A DNA stretch of 64,000 nucleotides. Source: Callaeas wilsoni. Lineage: Eukaryota; Chordata; Aves; Passeriformes; Callaeidae. Under the pieces are notes generated by a model. It did no database searches and was not told the DNA's origin. It saw nothing but the letters and a program-made list of their open reading frames with translations. The stretch covers positions 112,088 to 176,087 of the forward strand of contig VWPU01014183.1 in assembly GCA_013398955.1 (NCBI GenBank), in the 5' to 3' direction. Both the position numbers and the translations under genes were made by a program. Positions 1-22,100 of this stretch are shown piece after piece (within the stretch, counting starts at the first letter, position 1; each line of letters opens with the position of its first letter).

Positions 1-993
1 AGAAAATGACTGCTAGACTCTAAAGGGCTGGCAAAATGTAAGAGAGTGAGAAAGGTGGGGAAAAACAAGCAATTTCAATGTCTCAAATTCTAGAAATCTT
101 ACCACCTAACATTTTTGAGGACTGCATATGAAAGATAAAGAAAGGAAGTGGTGGGAACTATTTCCATGAGGACACAGTAGTACGAGCTAATAAAGAGACG
201 GAATCTTCAAACTCCATTTGAGCTTGTTGGTTAACACACTCTGAATGAAGACTGTAAAAAAATCACTGCGTTGACCCACACCGCAAGTGATGTCGGTTCT
301 TATACACTAAACCTGAAATAAAAACTAGGTGACTTCCACTACTGAAAAAACACACAGCCATTTATGATGCCATTTTAAGAAAGCAGTAATTGAAACATTA
401 CATTCACTCACCTTCTGACCTAGGTTCTCAAAGACACTGGTTGTGCATTTCACGGACACAGAAAAGCAAAAGTCTGGTTCACTAGTCTGATTCAGCTCAA
501 ATATTATCACTGCTAGAAAAAGTCTACAGTATTTAAACTCAAAGTGTGGTAAGTAATCAGGTAAAATGAATTTATGGACTCACTAAACCTAGTTTTCTAC
601 CAAGCAGTGTTTTCTAGGACCAACTTAGCTTTTCAGAACATCTGCGTTATTTGCGGAGGAAAATCATTAGGCACATCCTTATCGACCAATATCCTCTCAG
701 TCCTGACTGGGATGTCGGCTACTTTTAAACTCTATGTTTGATCCTGTAGTCCTGTGTCCAAAATGCTCAAGTATATCTTTCAAAATCTATCTTAAGCGTC
801 ACTTATCATCTGACCCACTCCAGCATGATGCCTTGTCTCCTATCTCCATATAAAGTGTCTCCCAAATAAAATTCACAGCAAGCATGATGCATTAGATAAA
901 AAGAAATACATTAGAAATGAAGATGAACAGACTGAAAATTAACTCAGTTTTTATTTACAGAAATAACTACATTTTATGCAACATGATTCTTAC
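1..993 (-). other. KAT6B: KAT6B intron, partial
   Basis: This is the start of the intron after residue 705. I searched it on the minus strand for the exon that opens the MYST domain and did not find it. Two short coding-like open stretches, near 410-500 and 625-720, do not match KAT6B or any other family I know. Confidence 0.85.
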
Positions 994-1115
994 CTCCAGG
1001 GAAAGTTCTCGGGCCTGCTTAAATACTTCCAAATCCTCCTGTGTAACAGTGTCCTTGCTTCCCAACAGAAATACATCCGTATTTTCTTGTTTGATGCTTA
1101 GTTTGATTTCAGCAT
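994..1115 (-). CDS. KAT6B: KAT6B coding exon 7: linker before the MYST domain
   Basis: This exon supplies the last two bases of Asp665 and residues 666-705, translated [20 protein letters not shown], then [20 protein letters not shown]. The acceptor is AATAACAG at 1116; the donor GAG|GTAAGA ends it in phase 0 at 994. The fit to the mammalian pattern (EIKINIKQE, VVTEEDLDVFKQAQELSWE as I recall) is clear but this is the least conserved exon in the window. It contains the KQE motif typical of a SUMO acceptor site (IKQE at 672-675). The next exon, which should open the MYST region (PSVIEFGKYEI), is not in the window. Confidence 0.93.
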
Positions 1116-2062
1116 CTGTTATTTAAAACCAGCAAAAAGTTTATTCACAGACGTGAAGGTTACATGTGCATTATCAAGGTGATGCTACTAAACAGGATTG
1201 CAACTATGGCTGTTATGAACTCCCCATTTTACCCAAATTTGGGATTACTAAGTAACAGAAGTGAAACCTTCACCCCCCCTTTTTGTTTTGTAGTTTGCTG
1301 CTGCATGAGCTATTTTTTGGTACTGGCTTTTCTGTCTGTATAAGCCTTTATAGTCCAGTTCTACTAAATTAGTTTTGAACTTCATGAAATGGAGCGTATT
1401 CTATTGCTAGAACTATGCCATGTGATAAATTCCCATATACTCTAGAAGGTAAAAATAAACACAGGAGAAAAAAAGTTGCCCTTAAAACTTGAAGATTAAT
1501 GCTAAGCCAAGTCTGCATTTAAACATCATAAATTAAATGTATTTTTTCCTTAAATAAAAGTAATTATAAAGAAGGTAGCTCACAGCAGTACAGATCAAGT
1601 GTTGTGGAGACCGTAGTACGATGGAACTGTTCATGAAAAAGCAATGGAGCAGAGGGAAATGAACTGAAATGCCCACCGTTATAAGCACTGACAGCACACA
1701 ATCATGATGACAGCACTACTGCCACAGGGGCGGCAGGGGAAGAACAAGGAAGTAGCATGACAAGTGGCTACTCATGCGGTACTACACAGCCATAAGCAAC
1801 ATTATGAAGGCATTTGGGGCTCCTAGTGTCACTACAGATGCAAAAAATAATAAAAAGTGGTGTGGTATTAGTCAGGAAAAAAAAAAAAACAAACCAACCA
1901 AAAATGTTTTGGAGATTTAGTCAGCATTAGATAAAAGGTCATAGTTTTGTTGTTTTTGTATGAAAGTGAAGTAAGAATAAGAGAAATAGCTAAGACCTAT
2001 GTGATAAGAATTTTGGTTTTGGACGGGACGCAGGTTTGGTTGGCGCTTCGACCTTTGCTTAC
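1116..2062 (-). other. KAT6B: KAT6B intron (0.95 kb)
   Basis: The donor is GTAAGC and the acceptor TTTTAAATAACAG. The intron has an A13 run near 1877-1889 and nothing else I can name. Confidence 0.92.
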
Positions 2063-2994
2063 CATCATCCTGATCAGGTTTAATCCTTCCGTCTGTCAAG
2101 CTCCCCTTCCCTGGTGAGGGGGTCCCCATCTGAGGGGTCATTTTATACTTTAATCTGCCTAGAATCCTGTGCTTTTTAAAGAAAGCTGTCCTCCTGAGGT
2201 GAGCAACTGCTTCAAAAGCATGTCCTCTAGACACACCCCATCCAGAGGCACAGGTATGAGAAATAAACCTACTCCTAACCTCCTCCTTTCCATAGAAATG
2301 ACTATTAGATGTTGATGTGGAAGATAATTCTGGTTTACTACACAAATGCTCGTAGGGTGCATAGCTTGGGTGACCCTTTTTTCGAGGCTGTTCCTGAGTG
2401 GTATAGATATGAGAGAGTCCATCAAAGAGTCCCTTTAGCTGACTGCTACTCGGAAGGCTACTAAAGGAGGGTATGCTTGACTGACTGGAAGAACTTTGGG
2501 GAGAGTTAGAAGAAGTCGAAGTGCTGGATTTTTGAGAACTGGGGCTCTGACCAGAGATGGGGATTGGGGATAGAAGTGAAGAAGGTGGAGGTTTTAGCTT
2601 TTGTGTGGTACCTGTAGCCAACACAAGAGAAGTGCATGACTGTTTCTGAGAGACCTTTTTCCTTGGACGATAGTGCTTTGAAAAGTCTATTATTTCACCT
2701 CGTGATCTGCGACCATCAGGTGATGGCGTAAAGAACTTAGTAAGGCCATCAATGAGCCCTTTGGTTTTCTTGTTAACTTTAAGTGTAGAGGCAGATATGT
2801 AGGTGGAGGTGGTGGTGATTTTGGTGGTGGCACCAGGCCGAGTGGGGTCTGTAACAGGCAATCTGCTGCTTGAATCCTTCACAGATGCAGCATGACCAGA
2901 TGAAGGTGTGGTACAGACTTTAGTCTTTTGACCCCTACCAGGTGACCCCCTTCCTGTGAATGCATTCACGGATCCTTCATCACTGGTTACAGAC
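2063..2994 (-). CDS. KAT6B: KAT6B coding exon 6: large serine-rich exon
   Basis: This exon is 932 bases long and supplies the last base of Leu354, residues 355-664 and the first base of Asp665. It begins [20 protein letters not shown], holds the block [20 protein letters not shown] at 428-447 that is also conserved in KAT6A, then a Ser-rich low-complexity stretch, and ends [18 protein letters not shown] to DQDD. The acceptor is TTTTTGCGTAG; the donor GATGATG|GTAAGC is in phase 1. This is the exon that alternative splicing shortens in mammals. The part after SYAP appears to have drifted: [12 protein letters not shown] where I recall a basic run in mammals. Open sequence continues past the donor to 1917 but is intronic. 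Confidence 0.96.
2937..2938 (-). promoter_or_regulatory. KAT6B: Internal 5' splice site in the serine-rich exon
   Basis: CCTG|GTAGGG splits codon Gly373 of the SPGRG motif in phase 1, the same phase as the main donor at 2062. Use of this site would delete exactly 876 bases (292 codons) and keep the frame. From memory, the long and the shortest human KAT6B isoforms (2073 and 1781 residues) also differ by 292 residues, so this is very probably the same alternative donor conserved in birds. Confidence 0.75.
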
Positions 2995-12166
<9,172 letters not shown>

Positions 12167-13977
12167 CTAGATTTAAAAATAAACAGACAGTTAGCTAATG
12201 AAAAAAACCCAAACCAAAATCCACCAGACTCCATGGCTTTTAGTTGATATTTTGCTGTACCACATATTAATTGCCAAGGCAAATGTCCACTTTACTAACT
12301 TTCTTACAAAGTTTTGATCTTAACATATTTCATAAACTAAGTTGGCCCATAATAAGCCACCCTGTGTATTAATCTATGTAAATGTCTCCAATACAAGAGT
12401 AGTGTTAATATAAACAAGGAAAAATCAGAACTTGGGACACTACTCTTGCACACACAATTCCAACTCCAGAACACAATCACTTGTTCTTCAAATGTAACAG
12501 TGCTCAAAGCTCAAGATGCAAACTAGCCTTTATTACAGAAAAATATAGTTCCTTTACACAAGAAAACAAACTTACTAAAAACTCTCAAATTCAAGACATA
12601 TTTTATTACTTGGAAATCCAATACAACTCATACCCCCCTCTGAAACTACCATTTTAGGGTAAAAGCACTGGATTTAACAGATAGAGAGTTATCCATGCCA
12701 GTCTGATGAGTCCCATCAGCTTTGATACACAATCATAGTAAAAAACACGCAAATCTTTCAACGTCTGGAAGCAATATAGAACTTTTCAGAGAATTACTTC
12801 AGAATTGATACAAATTTACTTCCCATCTTCTTTATCAATTACATGACAAACTATCAGAGATTAAATATCTATTATATAGCTTCTGCATTACATTTTAGAG
12901 CTTTAATGAAAACACTAACCTGCAACATCCAAAATATTAATGTATTAATGACTACATGGAAGTATCTGTAAACAGGTCTGTAATAAATAAAATTATATGC
13001 AACTATTTCTCCCAAATGGGATAGTCAAATAACAGAGTACCTTCTAGCAAACAGTATCACAATAACTCAGATTAAAATGGTTTCTTTCACAAACTCGTAG
13101 TTTCCAGATTCAGGTAGGCAATGCTGTTAGTTTAACATATCAAAGCAATCATTTATTGGCTTTACCTTCATTTTACATTTCCTCTTTATACTACAATACT
13201 TTGAAAGCTGGCAGGCTATCTTCACTTGACCTATAAATCTGTATTCCATTACAGATCTGGTAAGTGGGGAATGCGTGTGTTAAGGGTATTCTTGTGAAGG
13301 AATCAGTTCCATGGTGATGTGCCCTTATATCTCAACACAATATAACACAGAAATATTGAAACTACTTTTATGTTATTAAGCTTTACGATCATTTTAAGTC
13401 AAGCAGCATGAAGAATACTGACATCAGGAACGTAAGTTTGTCCTAGCCATAGAAGAGGAGCACACATAAACATACTTCCACAGAAACATACTCCGAGGCA
13501 CTGCACTTTTTCTGAAAACTTAGTCTTCAGAAGGTTTGCTCACTGTTCAACTCTTCACAGTGCAATTACTGACATACTGACATACTTGTATACCCCAAAG
13601 AATATATATAAAAGATAAACAGAGCTGAAGACTTTTTGTAAGTAGGGAGATGTGTGTTCTCTTCCATGATCTGCAAAAGGGAGCTGTTATTACCTTCTTA
13701 TAGCCAACAGGAACAAACATCATCTGCAGTCTTTTGTCTTACTAAGGTCTCCATTATGGATTATATGGTTAGCTGAAATATGAAATTGCTACTTGGATAA
13801 AAACAATCATTTAAGTTATAAAACAGACATCTTTCGAAAATGGTCGTGCTTCAAAAAAAAAGCATTATTGGTGTTGTCAGTTTTAGAAGGCTGACATTGA
13901 ATGAGATCAGTAGTTCTATAGGTGGGAAGGGTTGCACCAATTGCAGGACTTTTCACTTATTAAAAATAACATATATT

Positions 13978-14015
13978 AATATAAACTAAAATATAAACTA
14001 AAATATAAACTAAAA
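13978..14015. repeat. Tandem repeat, 12-base unit, about three copies
   Basis: Three head-to-tail copies of AATATAAACTAA occupy 13978-14013, followed by a partial fourth. This AT-only-plus-C minisatellite is probably variable in length between individuals. No gene association beyond lying in the large KAT6B intron. Confidence 0.9.
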
Positions 14016-16180
14016 TAATTCAGTTACTATTCTTGCCAGTCAGATATAATTCAACAGATCTTTCCCATCATTTTGCTTTTATCAGATATGTCACTGGAGC
14101 AAAATGATATTAACAAAAAAACCCAAAATACATAAACTATGCCAATAATCAGCAGCAGAAAAAGGGTCCAGAGCTAGTCAAACAATTTGCAGCATTGTGT
14201 GGACATTTCTTAACTGTTACTTAAAGCTTAAGACAGATAATTTTAAAAGAAAGATTATTCTTTTAGTGGAATCCAGTAAAAATCTCCTCTTGGCAACCAC
14301 ACCATTCTCTTTCCCTTCGATGTAACAGTGCTTTAGCCATTTCAAAAAGGCTTGCTCTGATAAATTATTTACAAAGCTTCACATATCATTCAAATCCAGG
14401 TCCACAATCTCATCTATCTTTCCAAGATATTTTTTTTTGCTCTAGGAAAAGACATGGCCATTAGCCAACATTCATTTACTTCCCTATTTCAAACATGCCC
14501 CCACCCCCCCCTTTTTTTTACTGAAGGTAAAATAAAGGACAAAGGTTGTTGGCAGTTCAGGGCTACAAAGACTGATGTTCCCATACCAAAACTAATCACA
14601 AAGAGCTCGCAAATCCTATCACTTCATATACAAGTTTCCAAGAAACTTACAGGCTCCAGTATATTTTTTGAAGCCATTTACATTAATAACTGTATTACAG
14701 GGTCTGATCTCTCAACTACTGAAAGTTAGGAATACACACACACACTCTTGTCAGCACAGTAAACAAGACATCACTTCAATTTGCTTTAGCTCACACAGTC
14801 AAAGCAGACCTGAATTCATACTGGTAGTATTAGTTCTGGCTCACAGCTGTCTCAATTAGCATAAACTAAGGGGGTTTGGGGTTAATTTTGGGGAGGCTGG
14901 TGCATTTTTTAGCTGTTTTTATAACAGCAGCAGAATGTAGTCCAAACAGCAATGTACCTCCTACCTTAAACAAAGAGAGCTCCAAGAAAAATTCATCTCT
15001 TTTCCTAATCAGTAGTTTATCTTCTAAAATATAGCCATCACATATCATTATCTTTTGAAAAACAATGATTAGTCTTCAGGAAGGTTAATTCCATCTCATC
15101 TCTTACAAGAAGGAGTACAGTCGGTTATTCAACACTGCAGTATTTTGCACCAGACGAACCAGTAATATTTTTTGTGTTAATATTTAATATTAACACTTGT
15201 GTTTAGGAGTATGATGTCTGCTCTGTCACACGAGGGAGGTCTGAATAACTCCTACCCAGTAACATACTGGTGCTTCAACAGAACTAATAAGCTGAGAAGA
15301 ATTTTTCATCCCTTTAATTTTGCAAATAAGGTAAATGACAACTTGCAAAACAGTTCAGTTTGCTAGGTTACTAGAAACTGAACATTCAAATTTAAAAGAC
15401 TGCCTTGTTCTAATAACTGTATTTCCAACTGCAGTAAGAGCAAATTTACAGAAAATTCATCCCTTATGCCAATATGTATTCAGAAATTGAAGCTTCACAA
15501 AGAGCAGTCAGGAAACTGGATTTTAAAAAAATAAATATATACACACCATGGAGCAATAACAGACCATCAACTCAGCACCTGTAAATAGGTCAGGTTTTTA
15601 TTTTACTTTCCAGGTAGAAATTGAACCGTACTTACTTAAGCATCACACATTCAACTGCCATAATCAATCAATCCCTGAAAACACCATACATACAACTGCA
15701 GTCCATCAATCCTCTAAACAGTGTTAAAACCATGTACTGTGTGATAATATCGTACCACCAAAAAACACCACCAAAATCCAATTTCACAATATTCATAATT
15801 TCAAAATTATTCTAAAAAATAACTGATTGTAATTATTCTAACACTTGAAACAGTTTTCATTAAAATATATGAATGTGTGTACACTAAATTTTGTTTATAG
15901 CTTCATTATTTCGGTCATTAAAAGAACAGAATAAAAACCATGTTTAATAAAAGTTTGTGCTACAGATAAAGACTAAAAATTAAAAATATTGGTTTAGTGC
16001 CTTCAATAAGTGTTTTGTAATTGATCCAACTGAAAAAAAACCACCCAGAAGCCACCAAAAAACCCCAAAGCATTTTAACTATTTGACATAGTTTACACGT
16101 TGTGCAACATTAAGGACCCACTCTACTTACTGCTCACAGTCTTTACATATTCTGCATTCTGACTGGCTCACAAAAAATAA

Positions 16181-16262
16181 AGAATCATAGAATGGTTCGG
16201 GCTAGAAAGGACAAAAAACTAATTTCAACTGCTCTGCCATGGGCAAGGACACCTTTCATATC
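16181..16262 (-). mobile_element. Short CR1 LINE tail fragment
   Basis: The plus strand shows AGAATCATAGAATGGTTCGG followed by GAAAGGACAAAAAACTAATTTCAAC and CATGGGCAAGGACACC. This is the reverse complement of a CR1 3' terminus including the ATTCTATG-type end. About 80 bases remain. Confidence 0.75.
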
Positions 16263-18561
16263 ATCACTAATTTAGAAATAACAACATAGTGTTAGCATTA
16301 GTTAAACTAGTGCAGTGTCCATGTTTAAGCAGAGACTTAGAAGTCATTTATGCAACCAGAAAATTATTTTGTTTATTTTAATGACTCACAGCTATCTATT
16401 CTGAGAAACTAGCAGGCTTTGCCACTGCACAAAATCAATCCTTGGTAAAAATTCAGCTGGACTTCTGCTACCTTATGCCAGAACTTGTCTCAGAACTATA
16501 GCCCAAAATAACAATTTTTTTCCTATGTAGTTTCTGTGTTTGTGGAATTTATATGCTTATTTGATTATATTTATAGCTACCATGAAATTCTTAAAGCATT
16601 TAGCATGTTCTAACATCCCACCCCCGAAGAAGTCACATTAGGTCCTGAAAAGTTTTATTTTACCTTATTTTTGAGTATGCAAAATTACCCAAGACTACAA
16701 AACCCACTCAAAGCAAGACGATTCCTATTTGCATTGCTATAGCACTCTGAGGTTTTAAACAGATTGTCTGAAAACTGTTAGGCATTAGCTGTGTACACAC
16801 AATTATGTTCTTAAGTGCTAGTCTCATTAAGTGTTATACACACATTAAAAGAAATTAAAAGTTTTGCACATGCTCTCAAGAAATTTGACTAGTAAACCAA
16901 AAACCTCAGCTGTTCACATTTGCAACTGCCTCTCCATGCCTTTTCAGAACCACCTCAACATCATCCAAAAACTTGCTGGAAAACACATCCTTATGCATGA
17001 TACCCAAACATTAGATCTCTGTTATCCTATGAAGAGAAACAGCATGTAAGTAATTACAGGGTTAACAGAATAGAGGCACAAATTTTACTGAAAAGTGAAG
17101 CTGACATGACCTTCAATACAGAGCTACTGTTCTGGTCCCAGCCTATTTACACCCTTAGGAAGGACAGAAGCAGCAAACTGGCTTTCTCAGAACACCTACA
17201 TTTTCACAAAGTACCTTAGAAGGCTACCCGCACTCCCTTTTTTTTTTCTTTTTTGTTTTTACCATGGTTTGGAAAAAATAAGTCTTTGAACAAGAATACT
17301 GCCAGTAGCATCTCTAAATACTGTTTTTTAAAATATTAATATTGAGAAGCAAAAGCTTTATCAGCAACAGGCACTGATTTCTGTCTCAGCTACTGAAGCA
17401 GCTGCTCTTGGTCCCAGGCAACACAAGGTACTGCGAGTACTTTCAGCTGCAATCCCTTTCCTGCACCCATTCTGTGTGTGTAAAAAACAGTTAACTTTCC
17501 ACATTTGAAAAAAAAAATTCATCATGCTTCAGGAACTAGTTACTGTAAGTTAAACTAAACTCCAAATTTTTAAAACAACTTGGTAACTATCCAGTAGCTC
17601 CCATGTTAGTCTTACAGGCCTGCAAAGCATGGCAAACAGTACACACTAACTCAAATGATGGCAAACATATCCTGACAGGCAGAAGTGTGGAAACATTACA
17701 CCTGCTACAAACCTTCATGTAGCAGCTATGCATTCAAAGAGCACAAAGCAAAAGCCAGCACAAGGGCACTTCCAAAATGAGAGGACTGACCAGGGTGTGA
17801 ACTTTCTTTATTACACCTTTAAATCAACTAACTGCAAATATGGTGTGTATTGAGGAAAAGCTACAGTCTCAAACTTCTCCTCTTCCCCCCAAAGATTATC
17901 ATCACTGCTAGAATGCAGGTTTGTGTGCCTTTTTTTTTGTATAAGACTCACTCCCTTACCACACCGTGGCTTTGTGGCTCTCTCTGCTCACATCTCCCTC
18001 TTGTACTTTGAAAGGACATCTCTCTAAGGGCACTGTGATATACAAGGCAACCAGAGATACCTGGAATTATGCAAAAAGAGTAGATTTAAAACCCTTCACG
18101 TCCTCCTGGATTCACACACCCCAAAGCCATCTAACTGCAATAGTAACAGTAGATTAGCTCAGACCTAATTCGCTGCATGTAAGCCAACCTGCATTCACAT
18201 TTCGTTTGTAGTTTATATCCACTGAAAATATGAAAATTCCACTTTCTGTTGAAAAAACACCATCCAAAGAAAGCACAGAAGACATCTACAGAAAGGTGCA
18301 AAACACCAGCTCAAAAATACAGCTAAGCCTCCTGGTCCTGTGGAGGCTCAGCTTTAATTTTCTACAGAATGAATATAAAGCATGTACTTAAAGCAGGAAG
18401 GCTTTCCAACTACAGTCCAAATTCAGTAGACACACAGGACTACTGAAGCCAATCTAAAAACAACCCTTGGATACGTGTAGGCCCTGCTACTCTTTCTGTC
18501 AACAAACTGATACTTTACTTATTTGAATTGTATCCCTTCTGTGATCTTGCATTAATTTCTA

Positions 18562-19160
18562 TGTGCTACGGTTTAACCCCAGCTGGCAACTACGATCCAC
18601 ACAGCTGCTCTCTCATTACCCCCACATGGGGATGGGGGAGGGAATCAGAGGAGTAAAAGTGGAAAACTCATGGGCTGAGATAAAGACAGTTTAATAGCCA
18701 CAGCAAAAGCCACATACACAAGCAAAGCATACCAAGGAATTCATGCAGCAGTGCCCATGGGCCAGCAGGTGCTCAGCCATCGCCAAGAGAGCGGGGCCCC
18801 TTCACATGTAACGCTTACTTGGGAAGACCAACACCATCACTCTGTGTCGGTGTACCCCACTGCCTTCTTCTTGCTCTCACTTTATACACTGAGCATAACA
18901 TTTATGGTATGGAACATCCCTGTGCTCAGCTGGGAGCAGCTGTCCTGCCTAGATAACCTTCAGGATTCTCGAGCACCTCCAGCCTCCTCACTGGTGGGGA
19001 TGTGTGGGAAGCAGAAGATGCCTTGACTCTGTAAGCACTGCTCAGCAATAACCAAAACTGTCCCTGCATTACCAACACCATTTCCAGCACAAACCCAAGA
19101 TACCATCCTATAACAGCTACTATAAAAGAAAATAAAACTCTGCCCTAGTCAATAACAGTA
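18562..19160 (-). mobile_element. Solo LTR of an avian ERVL-like endogenous retrovirus
   Basis: About 600 bases match an LTR I recall from many neoavian genomes. In sense (minus strand) it begins TGTTATTGACTAGGGCAGAG, has a TATAAA at 18886-18881, a polyadenylation signal ATTAAA at 18695-18690 followed by CTGTCTTTATCTCAGCC, and ends GGGGTTAAACCGTAGCACA at 18562. TATA box and poly(A) signal are about 190 bases apart, a sensible promoter-to-R spacing. No internal retroviral sequence flanks it, so it is a solo LTR left by recombination between two LTRs. I found no target-site duplication. It is in the same orientation as KAT6B, so its promoter or poly(A) signal could act in the gene's sense direction. 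Confidence 0.8.
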
Positions 19161-22100
19161 CACTGTGGAAGCACTACAGAAAAAAGCAAGCTTTTCCCTC
19201 CCAAATGGGAAGGAATTTGTTCTTTAATTTGTAGGTTTTCTGCTTTGGTCCTGCACCTGGGACTAAACAATTGAAAAATGTATTCACCTTTCCACTGTAA
19301 TAGTCAGAATGTTTTTAAATAATAAGAAGTTGTGCAGCCAAGGCTATTAATATAACTGGGCTATGAAGAATGCACTCTTCAAGTTCCCTCTTATGCATTC
19401 TCCACTCTGAGATCAGAGTCCAGCTACAGAACCTGCCATTACGAGATACTTTTGCTTACCACATTATCAACAGCTCAAGTCGAAAATATATCCTATATAA
19501 GCACCACAGTTTTCTATTTGCATCTTCCTGTAATTCTGACGACCATTACCTACATTGCGTAAACATAACCTTCGGCCAAGCAGTATTCAGACTTCCTGAA
19601 AGTCTATTTTCAATGGTTTTGAAGTGAAAAGACCAAGGGAAAAAAGTTATTTTAACACTTTTCAGCTATGTTATTAATACCTGTGGCAATATAGTTCCTT
19701 CAGGAATACACATCTAAGTTGTCTCTATCAAACAGATGAAACTGAACAGACCATGCAACATCGGTACTGCATGTAGGCAACTCCACATTCAACTACAATT
19801 GGGTTTGACCCCTTCTTTCACCTTCCACAAGGTACCCTTGGGAAATTAATCTGAAACGCATTTCTAAGTTAGACTTTATATAAAGATAACTCAGTTCCAT
19901 TTTCTTGACACCTAAGACATAGATAACTTTTGTTTTCAGACTCATCTGAAAAGATATTTCAGCAACTTAACATGCAAGGGGCTCTAACATTTTTTAATTC
20001 CAAACTTCATCCTTTCTGCTCCCTTACTTGCCTACTATGAGACCAGCAACCGGTTCAAAATCTAAGCATCTTAATATCCAGTTTCTGGCTAAAATACTTT
20101 TTTGTTTGTATGCCTGTGTTTGTTAAATTACACTCTTCAATTTGGCACACAAAGCAACCTCAAGTGTACCAACAACAGGCTTGCTTTTCTTCATTTCTTC
20201 TCCAAATAGTCCATTGACTCCCACAGACCAAAGTGAAATCACTACTGCAGATCCAACCAAGCAGATTTTCCATAAGCTGTGTTACTCCTTACATACCTAC
20301 CACTAGTCGAAGAACGCCACATCTTCCAAGTGACACCTTTTCGTTTCATGTAGCTCAAATTTTTCTTCTCCAAAGTAATGAGCTCTTACTCTTCCCAACT
20401 CCCTCAAAACTCAATTCCTTAAATCCATCTAGATGTCTTAAGAGTGTCACACATTTGTTACTTGCCATGCACTCTTTATAATAAAAATGATGTCCTTCAA
20501 GTCTCACCTTCAGGTATACTTCTAGGTATTCACTCAGAGGTAAAGTGCATTATGTATCTAGCTTTCTACAATCCTGCTCATCACTTGCTAATTTCCACAA
20601 TGTCTTCTTTATCTCAGTTGCTTCATATGTTTAGACTTCCAAACATGGTATCCACTAGTTTTTGTCACACGTATATACAGTTGTTCAAATGGGATTGCAT
20701 TTTCCAACTCCAAATTTTATCTTTTACTGCACTGCAACTAGAATGAAGCAGGTGACATACGTAATCACAAGGTAAGCTGTGGTACAATTCACAGACCATG
20801 ATCCCATGGCCTGTCAACTTTTACATTCCTTGGGGAAACGCATTGTTTTTACACAGATTAAATAAACCCCAGTATGAAAAGCACATCCTTCATTGCTATG
20901 ATATTATGTTTACTCAGATGTTTGTATATATGCATATTTTTATCCATAACTTATTACCAAAGTCATCCTACATAAATGCGTATAATGTTTGCCGCATGGC
21001 ACAGGATAATTATTAGTTGTCTTGATGCTAATTGCTCAGGGAAAATGTTTAATTGCATATTAAATTGATGATATGCATATTTTATCTAGTTCACTCTTTG
21101 GGGCAAATTTACAGTCAGCACAATCTAGATTTGAATAGCAGTATACTAAATACAGAAGCAGTGCTTTTTGAAACTGGGCTAGTGTTTGAAATGCAATTCT
21201 AAATAAAACAAGCAGAGCCCTGTTCTACTCCAAGATGAAGTAGGTGAATTTCTGCACAAAGTCGAGACATACCCTGCCTAGTTGCCTCATATAGGGTAAA
21301 ATATTAGGGATGGGAAAAATATTAGGACCAAAGCAAAATTATTATGGGCACAAATTCTAGAACTTGATATGGGATTACAAGAGAACTGTTTCTTTAGATT
21401 TCTTCAACTGATATGATTAGGAAATAGAAGCTTTAAATAGAGAGCACTTACATTTTCCTTTTGTTGTGTACATTTTGGGTTTTTAAACAAAAAAGTATTT
21501 AGTTTTAACTCATGCATATAGCTTGACATCCTTTCTGCTCAATTATTTCAAGAACACATGCAGTATAAATTACATCTCTGTAAATAACACAGCCACTTCT
21601 CTTACCAAGGCCCAAGTAGTAGAAAAATGACATGGCTATGCTAATATTCTTACAGGCAACAAGTGGCAGCAGCTTGGCCATTGACCTTTTGCTTTTTAGT
21701 CACTGGTTTCTACCTAGTAAAAAACACCGACACTAAGATACTTCTCTACCAGGTGAGCTACAGAGTAATACAAGTAATGAAAATCTACTTATTTATCTAT
21801 TTATTAATTTAAAAATGAAGTAATTCCTTGTCTCGTTTCTGAAGCAAGAGACTGTGGACAAACAACTGATTAAATGCTAACAGTTTCTTTTTTTTTTCCC
21901 CCTGACAGGAACTGAACTTTATTCCTGAGAAGAACGGCAGTTTATTCAACAGCCAAGACACTGAAATCACTCGCAGGCATTTACCTTTACAAGCCATTGC
22001 TCAAGACACAAAGCCATTGAAAATCTGCCAGCTCTGTAAAGTACGTACAGTGCATTTTATACAAGACTTGGGAGAGTAGCAGTTTTTTGCTTGATCGTGT

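Noticed and set aside
410..520. Coding-looking minus-strand stretch ending FENLGQK before GTGAGT
   Set aside because: It has an acceptor-like CAG and a good donor, but the translation is not the expected KAT6B exon (PSVIEFGKYEI region) and matches no family I know.
625..720. Minus-strand 33-codon open stretch with several CpGs (ADIPVRTERILVDKDVPNDF)
   Set aside because: Flanked by stops in the same frame and lacking clear splice sites; too short to support.
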